Part shown: positions 58,371 to 64,000 of the stretch, piece after piece
How the letters are laid out: each line of letters begins with the position of its first letter
Position numbering within the stretch: the first letter of the stretch is position 1
NCBI GenBank assembly: GCA_942492915.1
Contig: OW818662.1
Coordinates: 3,472,001-3,536,000 of the forward strand
Source: Turneriella sp942492915
Lineage (GTDB): Bacteria; Spirochaetota; Leptospiria; Turneriellales; Turneriellaceae
Length of the DNA stretch: 64,000 bases
Direction: 5' to 3'
Translations under genes and position numbers: made by a program
Notes under the pieces: model-generated
Seen by the model: only the letters and a program-made list of their open reading frames with translations
The model's database searches: none
Told to the model about the DNA's origin: nothing

Positions 58371-61300
58371 ATGGTAGGGCGCTTCTTGCTATTAATTGCC
58401 GTAGCGCTCTGCTCACAGGCGGCATTTGCGGCACCCGTTGAGAACGCGCGTGCCACTTTGCGCGAAGACGGTCAACCCATGCGCTTGACGGGCAAGTGGC
58501 GTTTTGTCGCCGCTGATAAACCAAACATTGCCCTACCTGAGTTTGATGATAGCCAAAGTCCGCTACTGAATGTGGAAAACGAATGGCGGTTGCAGGGCGT
58601 TGAACACAACAACAACGCCTGGTTCAGACTGCACCTGACGGTGCCGCTTGCGCTGGCCGGCAAAGCCCTGGGCCTGATTTTGCCTCCAGTATCGGCAGCA
58701 TCGGAAATCTATTGGAATGGCAGGCTGATCGGCAAGAAGGGAGATATCGACAGCCAGGGCAACGCAAAGAGATTCGACACGCAATTTGCATTGTATCCGA
58801 TCAGCACCGCTGATATTCGTGCGGGCAAAGAAAATCTATTGGCAATCCGCGTGATTCAACACCAAAATGTTGGCGGACTTTATGGTAACAACTACCTCTA
58901 TATGGGTATTTTTGAAGAGACCCAAAAGGAATACCTGTTTCTTCTCCTCTGGTTGGTCATTCTCGGGTCAGCTTACATTATCATTGGAGTCTACCATTTG
59001 ATTGTTTTTCTCGGGCGCAGAATTGAGGTCGAATATCTGTATTTTAGCCTAATCGCAATCACGTCCGGATTACACCAATTTGGCATGAATGGCATAGGTT
59101 ATCATTTGGTTGGTGACCGGACTCTTAACCAGTTGATGATCCATTTAGTCATGGCCGTCTTACCATTCGCGCTCGTGGGCTTTGCATCGCATATTTTTGA
59201 CTTACGCGCGCCGCGCACATTGAGACTTTTCACAATCGCTGGCCTTTTTTGCGTTGCAGGGCTTATTCTGCAGCCTTTTATACCGGCGCTTTATGGATTA
59301 CAAATCACTTACCTGCTGCCGTTTTCCATGCTGATGGCGATAGCTTCGCTTGTTGTTTTTACCACGATCATCGTCCGGGCGCGCAGACTGCGAAGGCCAG
59401 GCGTATGGCTTGTTGGTGGCGGATTTTTTCTGTACATGTTAACTGTTACCCACGATATTCTGGCATACCTTACGCTGCCAGTGGAGTACCGACTTGGCAA
59501 CATCGGCTTTCTATTCCCTATTGCCGGTATGGCCACTGCTTTGGCGCAAAAGATCCAGCGCATGCACCGAGAGAAAGAACTCACACAACAGCAGGCGATT
59601 GAAAATCTCAAAAAGGCCGATGTGCTCAAAGACGAATTTCTCGCCAATACGTCGCATGAGCTGCGCACCCCGCTGAATGGTATTATTGGCATTGCTGAAT
59701 CTCTAGTAAATGGAGCGACGGGTCCGCTGCGCGAAAATACGGTCGAAAATCTCGAACTGGTGATCAGCAGCGGTCGGCGACTGTCGTCGCTCGTCGATGA
59801 CATTCTTGATTTCTCGCGCATGAAAAACAATGAGCTGCGCCTGCTCATTGAACCGCTGGCCGCTGAGCCACAGGTTTCGCTCGTGTTACAGCTTTCGGAG
59901 CCGCTTTTGCAGGGCAAACCGGTCACATTACTGAAAGAAATCCCCCCCGATCTGCCACCTATGTTGGGCGACCAGGCACGTTTGCAGCAGGTATTGCACA
60001 ACCTCATCGGTAACGCAATCAAGTTCACGTCACAAGGGCACGTGCGCGTGCGGGCGTGGCAGACCGCCACGGGCGAAGTGGCCATAAGCGTCGAAGATAC
60101 CGGCATTGGCATTGCCGCGGATAACCTCGATCGAATTTTCAATGCATTCGAGCAAGTTGATTCAGCCGACAATCGGCGCTTCGGCGGTACGGGGTTGGGG
60201 TTAACGGTTACGAAGCGCCTGGTTGAACTGCAGGGGGGGCGTATTGAGGCAAGTTCTCAACCGGGACAGGGCTCGGTGTTTACTGCGTTTTTCCCCGCTG
60301 CCGACAGCGCCGCCGAGGCGCGAGCAATAAATTTGCCTCTTGGGGGTATAAATAATGCACCGCGGCCGGCGCTTCTGAACAACGCGGCTCTGGTTGATGA
60401 GCTTCAGGCCGCAGGAGTTCCCTTTCACGGCAAAGTGCTCGCAATCGACGACGAGCAGATTAACCTGCGCATTCTGCAGAATATGCTTTCGCTGAGTGGC
60501 TATGAATGTATCACTGCATCTGGAGGCAGAGAAGCGATCGCGTTGCTCGAAAGCATGCATACCGAAGACCTGCCAGATGTTGTGCTGCTCGATGTGATGA
60601 TGCCTGAAATGACGGGTTACGAAGTATGCCAGCGTATTCGTGAAAAGTACCCGGTGCAGACTCTGCCCGTCATCATGCTGACGGCCAAACGGGAAGAAAA
60701 AGATATCATCAAGGGTTTTAGAAGCGGCGCCAACGACTACCTGACAAAACCATTCTATCAGGATGAACTCACCAGCAGGGTAAATACTTTGCACATGCTC
60801 AAGGCAGCCGTGCGCCGTGACCGGCAATTGGTGTCGCTCGAGAAAGAGCTTGAGATCGCGCGCCAGATGCAGGCGTCGCTGTTACCCACGAAAAATATAG
60901 CACATTCGCGCTATGACATCAGCTGGTTTTTTAGCCCCATGCTTTCTGTTGGTGGCGATCTTCTCGACGTGCAGCAATCACGGGAGGGAGATCTCTGCTT
61001 TCTCATTGCCGATGTCTGCGGCCACGGCATAGGCGCAGCGATGGTGACGTCGATGGTCAAGTTGACTTTTCTTATGTCGCACCGTCTGATGCATGAACCC
61101 GCGGCGATGCTGAAGCAGATGAACGAGACATTGGCCATGATTCTCGGCGGCACTTTTGTCACGGCTGCGATCGTGCACCTGTCAGCCGATGGCACGCAAA
61201 TTCGCTTCGCCCGTGCCGGTCATCCACCGCTTCTGCATTACCAGGCCGAATCAGCGCAAATGACGCAATACCTGTTGCCAGGTAAGCCTATGGGCGATTT

Positions 61301-61562
61301 TCCTGGTAACACCGAATTCGCAGAACGTCAGATTGCAGTTGCCCCAGGTGACGTGTTGTTACTTTATACTGACGGCGTTACAGAGGCCGAAAACGCTGCG
61401 GGCGAAATGTATGCCGACAGTCTGCCATTACTGGTTTTGGGGCAGAGCGCCCGATCGGCGGCAGAGATAAGCCAGCAGCTCGCGACCGAGCTCGAAAGAC
61501 AAATTGCTCCCGCAACCGAACATAGCGACGATATTGCGTACGCTGTCATCAAAGTGCGTTAG
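58371..61562 (+). CDS. 7TMR-DISM hybrid kinase with receiver and PP2C phosphatase
   Basis: 1063 residues. Signal peptide (1-20), extracytoplasmic DISM-type beta domain (about 30-180: WFRLHLTVPLALAGKALGLILPP, SEIYWNGRLIG), seven TM helices (about 188-390), and HisKA with H429 in NTSHELRTPLNG. HATPase (LIGNAIKF, DTGIGI, GTGLGLTV), receiver (about 686-810, D741 in LLDVMMP) and SpoIIE-type PP2C (GGDLLD 861-866, DVCGHG 881-886, DDIAYAV at the end) follow. Extracellular ligand sensing is thus wired to a Ser/Thr phosphatase. Same cytoplasmic order as the 32947-35691 protein. Confidence 0.93.
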   Translation: MVGRFLLLIAVALCSQAAFAAPVENARATLREDGQPMRLTGKWRFVAADKPNIALPEFDDSQSPLLNVENEWRLQGVEHNNNAWFRLHLTVPLALAGKALGLILPPVSAASEIYWNGRLIGKKGDIDSQGNAKRFDTQFALYPISTADIRAGKENLLAIRVIQHQNVGGLYGNNYLYMGIFEETQKEYLFLLLWLVILGSAYIIIGVYHLIVFLGRRIEVEYLYFSLIAITSGLHQFGMNGIGYHLVGDRTLNQLMIHLVMAVLPFALVGFASHIFDLRAPRTLRLFTIAGLFCVAGLILQPFIPALYGLQITYLLPFSMLMAIASLVVFTTIIVRARRLRRPGVWLVGGGFFLYMLTVTHDILAYLTLPVEYRLGNIGFLFPIAGMATALAQKIQRMHREKELTQQQAIENLKKADVLKDEFLANTSHELRTPLNGIIGIAESLVNGATGPLRENTVENLELVISSGRRLSSLVDDILDFSRMKNNELRLLIEPLAAEPQVSLVLQLSEPLLQGKPVTLLKEIPPDLPPMLGDQARLQQVLHNLIGNAIKFTSQGHVRVRAWQTATGEVAISVEDTGIGIAADNLDRIFNAFEQVDSADNRRFGGTGLGLTVTKRLVELQGGRIEASSQPGQGSVFTAFFPAADSAAEARAINLPLGGINNAPRPALLNNAALVDELQAAGVPFHGKVLAIDDEQINLRILQNMLSLSGYECITASGGREAIALLESMHTEDLPDVVLLDVMMPEMTGYEVCQRIREKYPVQTLPVIMLTAKREEKDIIKGFRSGANDYLTKPFYQDELTSRVNTLHMLKAAVRRDRQLVSLEKELEIARQMQASLLPTKNIAHSRYDISWFFSPMLSVGGDLLDVQQSREGDLCFLIADVCGHGIGAAMVTSMVKLTFLMSHRLMHEPAAMLKQMNETLAMILGGTFVTAAIVHLSADGTQIRFARAGHPPLLHYQAESAQMTQYLLPGKPMGDFPGNTEFAERQIAVAPGDVLLLYTDGVTEAENAAGEMYADSLPLLVLGQSARSAAEISQQLATELERQIAPATEHSDDIAYAVIKVR

Positions 61563-61617
61563 CGGTATTTTGAAAAAAACTTATCGCGGCTTTACTCTTA
61601 TGGACCGGGTCTGTCTG

Positions 61618-62469
61618 CTAAAACTCCACCACAGCCAGCGAAGCAGAGGCCAGCGGCAGGCGCGAGGTTAATATCATTTTCTTCATGATCTGCTGCCCGT
61701 TGAGCGAGTCAAATTTCTTTGCGCCGCATTCCATCGCCAGGGCCCGCATCTCTTGCGGCGTTGCACCATAGGTGAAGCGTTCGTTGTAGATGAGATCCAT
61801 CACGAGCGGCATTGCCTGCACGGCAAGGTTCTTAAAGGGGGCTTGCATCTTGTTGTGCCAATAGTCGAATATCACGAGCGTGCCTTCACCAAAAAAATCG
61901 CGGCAGGCATTCAGAGTGTCGCGCACGACGGCTTCGCTCACGTACATCGATACACCTTCCCACAGCACCAGAGTTGCTGTTTTCTGCATGCCCGAGCGGG
62001 CGAAAATTTCTGAAAGCGGCTCTTTCATAAAATCCGCTTCGACATAATGAGGAGCGTCACCCGTGATGCGTTCGTTTCGCAGGTAGAACTTCTTGCGCCG
62101 TTGTGTCGCGGGAAAATCAAATTCCCAGACGCCGTGTTTGATATGGTCTGCGAGACGCAGCGCGCGCGAATCGTAGCCTGCTCCCAGCAACGCTACAGGA
62201 ACCTTGTGGGCAAACCGTTTCACATAACTATCCATGAACGCGTGCCGCAGCGTGATGAAGTCGAAGAGGCCGAGGCTGGCCGCGTTGACAAAGAACGACA
62301 TGAACTCCGGCAGAATCGAGAGCCGGTTGAAAATTGCCATATAGAAGTCAGATAAGAAGCGCGCCGCGTATTTGTCTTTGATCAGGCTTTGCCCGCCATA
62401 ATAGGTGTTCTCGAGCGCACGAATCAGGGCCACGACTTCGGCGGTGCGGCTCGGGGTATTTTCTAACAT
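61618..62469 (-). CDS. LCMT-family S-adenosylmethionine-dependent methyltransferase
   Basis: 283 residues. VALLGAGYDSRALRL is the SAM-binding motif of the leucine carboxyl methyltransferase family. WEFDFPATQRRKKFYLR, YVEADF, LVLWEGVSMYVSEAVVRDTL and VIFDYWHN follow in family order. Bacterial members methylate diverse, mostly unknown small molecules. The 55-bp convergent gap to the kinase gene holds no clear terminator. Confidence 0.88.
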   Translation of the reverse strand: MLENTPSRTAEVVALIRALENTYYGGQSLIKDKYAARFLSDFYMAIFNRLSILPEFMSFFVNAASLGLFDFITLRHAFMDSYVKRFAHKVPVALLGAGYDSRALRLADHIKHGVWEFDFPATQRRKKFYLRNERITGDAPHYVEADFMKEPLSEIFARSGMQKTATLVLWEGVSMYVSEAVVRDTLNACRDFFGEGTLVIFDYWHNKMQAPFKNLAVQAMPLVMDLIYNERFTYGATPQEMRALAMECGAKKFDSLNGQQIMKKMILTSRLPLASASLAVVEF

Positions 62470-62528
62470 GGGTAGATTTCTTGCCGATAGTTAGGGAGAG
62501 CAAGTACTTTACGGTTGGCAGCAAAGCG

Positions 62529-63311
62529 ATGTTTTTCAAGGCAAAACAGAAAAAAGAAGTCTACACGGCTGAAAGCAAGGTTCAAATTCTTGAGAAGCTA
62601 CGCGAAAAATACCGCAAAGCGCAGGCCCAGTATGGCGCTCGGCTGTTCGACGGCCAAAAACTCGAAGAGCGCATCAGCTTTCAAAGGGCGAATCGGTCTG
62701 ATTTTCAACGCTTCATTATAGAAGAAATGAACTTCTACAAGCAAATGCAAGAGAAAGCCGAAGAAGAGATCGCGAAGCGCAAGCGGCAAGAAGAGGCTGA
62801 CGCGCGTATGCGCGAGATCATGGCGGCGAATGATGCTCTGATCGCGCATTATCCCGATGTCTTTTTTCACCCGCTGGCGACTCTCGAATGCCGGCGCGTC
62901 GTTGGGGCGATCTCGAACCTGTTTCCCGAGATCGAAACAGACCTGCGTTACGTCTTTCAGGGCAGAAAAGAGTGGGGTGAGATCAGCTTTTATCTTGCAG
63001 ATCTCGAGCGATTCATCTACAAACCACCGATGCGTATGACTGCATTTCTCGCGGCGTACGTGGCGCAGATTCAGAAATGGGGTGAGACCGGCCGCGACGA
63101 CGCAGATCGAAAATTTCTGCAGACCGCGTCGATGTGCCTTACGGGAATCACAAATGAATTAAAGACAAATCTTGATTCGCTGATCGATACCGATAAAGTG
63201 AAGGCATCTGCGATAATCGCGAAGCTCGACGCCATTGTCGCAGACTTTCGTCTGACCGATTGGGCGCAGCACGGTCTGGCGCTCAAGGCACAGAAAAAAC
63301 TGGGGATCTAG
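62529..63311 (+). CDS. Coiled-coil protein of unknown function
   Basis: 260 residues, cytoplasmic. The first 110 are highly charged helix (KEVYTAESKVQILEKLREKYRKAQAQYG; MQEKAEEEIAKRKRQEEADARMREIM). The second half is a helical domain (LECRRVVGAISNLFPEIETDLRYVFQGRKEW, KTNLDSLIDTDKVKASAIIAKLDAIVADF). ATG 62529 is preferred over a TTG at 62481. CTTTACGG stands 16 bp before the start. No named family recognised; the overlap with the convergent DUF1577-like gene is 4 bp. Confidence 0.65.
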   Translation: MFFKAKQKKEVYTAESKVQILEKLREKYRKAQAQYGARLFDGQKLEERISFQRANRSDFQRFIIEEMNFYKQMQEKAEEEIAKRKRQEEADARMREIMAANDALIAHYPDVFFHPLATLECRRVVGAISNLFPEIETDLRYVFQGRKEWGEISFYLADLERFIYKPPMRMTAFLAAYVAQIQKWGETGRDDADRKFLQTASMCLTGITNELKTNLDSLIDTDKVKASAIIAKLDAIVADFRLTDWAQHGLALKAQKKLGI

Positions 63312-64000
63312 ACCTTCAACGCCTCTTCTAAGTTCAATTCAGACATCGCGTCCATTTCCTGAAAATCAAGGGTTGCGCGTGTTCTGCCGCTACCGATATT
63401 GACGCTTTTTGAGACAACTGCTGAAAATTGTCCGAGGCTGTCTTGCGCCTTTTGAACCCGAAACAACACCGTGAGGCCTGGTTGAAAATGGCGTAGCAGC
63501 AGGCGGTCAGAGAACTCGAGTTCAAGAGTCTTCATGTCGAGGTTCAAAATCGGCAGGGGGCGTTCTTCTTCAAACACAAGGCCGATCTTGCGCAGCTGCG
63601 TTTCGAGCGCAACACCAATCTTTTTCACGGTTTGCAAGACCACTTCGTCGACGTACCGCGGAGTGTTCACCTGAATGTACCCGATCGGAATTTTCGCCTT
63701 GTACAGAATCGGTATCGTCACTTCTGCGTGCAGGTTTGCAGGTACCTTCAGGTCACTCTTCTGAATTTCGTCGAGGTAGACATCTTGCGGAAAATACTGG
63801 CGGGCATTGAAGTTCGCCGGAGGGTCAGGACTGTAGTAGATAATGCGCGGGTTTTTCTGCAGGTGCTTAAGGCGCGTGTCGGTTGAATCTCCGCTTGCAA
63901 GAAAGATCTTGTGGTATGGCGCCAGATTCTTTATTTCACTGTCAAAAAAATTAATGACGAAGCCGTTGACTTTTTTCTTGTTTGCTTCGACCACAAAGGC
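63308..64000 (-). CDS. DUF1577-like protein (C-terminal part; cut by window edge)
   Basis: At least 230 residues; the frame is open to the right edge (FVVEANKKKVNGFVINFFDSE), so the start lies outside. FDSEIKNLAPYHKIFLASGDSTDTRLKHL and LPILNLDMKTLELEFSDRLLLRHFQPGLTVLFRVQ resemble the leptospiral DUF1577 family, whose last domain is PilZ-like. A c-di-GMP link is possible but the RxxxR motif cannot be judged here. Family assignment is from memory of the pattern. Confidence 0.6.
   Translation of the reverse strand, partial: AFVVEANKKKVNGFVINFFDSEIKNLAPYHKIFLASGDSTDTRLKHLQKNPRIIYYSPDPPANFNARQYFPQDVYLDEIQKSDLKVPANLHAEVTIPILYKAKIPIGYIQVNTPRYVDEVVLQTVKKIGVALETQLRKIGLVFEEERPLPILNLDMKTLELEFSDRLLLRHFQPGLTVLFRVQKAQDSLGQFSAVVSKSVNIGSGRTRATLDFQEMDAMSELNLEEALKV

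Noticed and set aside
60201..60827. 208-codon minus-strand frame antisense to the giant kinase
   Set aside because: It lies antisense to intact receiver-domain motifs and has no supporting features.

Overview
The window reads as chromosomal DNA of a free-living spirochaete of the Leptospiraceae, most like Turneriella or a relative. The grounds are a DUF1554-type lipoprotein with a spirochaetal lipobox, a DUF1577-like protein, seven-TM AraC regulators, many SpoIIE/PP2C and HATPase regulators, HEAT lipoproteins and moderately GC-rich coding. This is inferred from protein families; no marker gene such as 16S rRNA is present. Genes are dense, on both strands in short operons, and no gap exceeds about 300 bp. 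The longest gaps (50471-50739, 35692-35949, about 24 kb and about 22.7 kb) are described in the entries.

Layout. 0-6 kb: HDOD signalling protein, HAMP and HEAT proteins, a YceI/rhomboid-like operon, and PAP2 phosphatase with a HEAT lipoprotein. 6-13 kb: C45-type acyl hydrolase, a plasmalogen desaturase homologue (CarF/PEDS1), tRNA-Leu, thioesterase, DUF1554 lipoprotein, glyoxalase I and two SDRs. 12.8-15 kb: msrB-msrA-DEAD helicase operon. 15-22.6 kb: outer-membrane barrel, aldehyde dehydrogenase, RsbW-like sensor, sodium:solute symporter and quinone reductase. 22.6-32.9 kb: foldback element, NamZ exo-muramidase, PadR/flavodoxin-fold operon, AraC regulator, GXWXG protein, K+ channel and surface lipoprotein/TPR pair. 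33-40.6 kb: hybrid kinase-phosphatase, GH5 mannanase, and a TetR-controlled cluster with a nonsense-mutated quinone reductase and two paralogous barrels. 40.6-44.9 kb: one directon AbrB-Doc-AmgK-like-hypothetical-ArfB-like-MurU-like. 45-64 kb: beta-propeller lipoprotein, acyltransferase, LamG-like lipoprotein, SGNH esterase, RarA-ABC exporter, asparaginase-like protein, membrane-fused FAD oxidase, a second kinase-REC-PP2C giant, methyltransferase and spirochaete-type hypotheticals.

Two themes link scattered genes. (1) NamZ, a sodium:solute symporter, an AmgK-like sugar kinase and a MurU-like nucleotidyltransferase could form a MurNAc salvage route. (2) Two HK-REC-PP2C proteins and an RsbW-like ATPase point to partner-switching signalling.

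The most unusual signal is a population of long perfect or near-perfect palindromes. Arms are about 11-23 bp and loops 0-4 nt in most of them. Five share a GGGCTTAAGCCC core and sit in intergenic DNA. Others have unique arms and lie at gene ends or inside coding sequence in frame (rarA, namZ, the AmgK-like kinase). A second regulatory signal is the operator GCTTACANTGTAAGC, found twice around the TetR gene.
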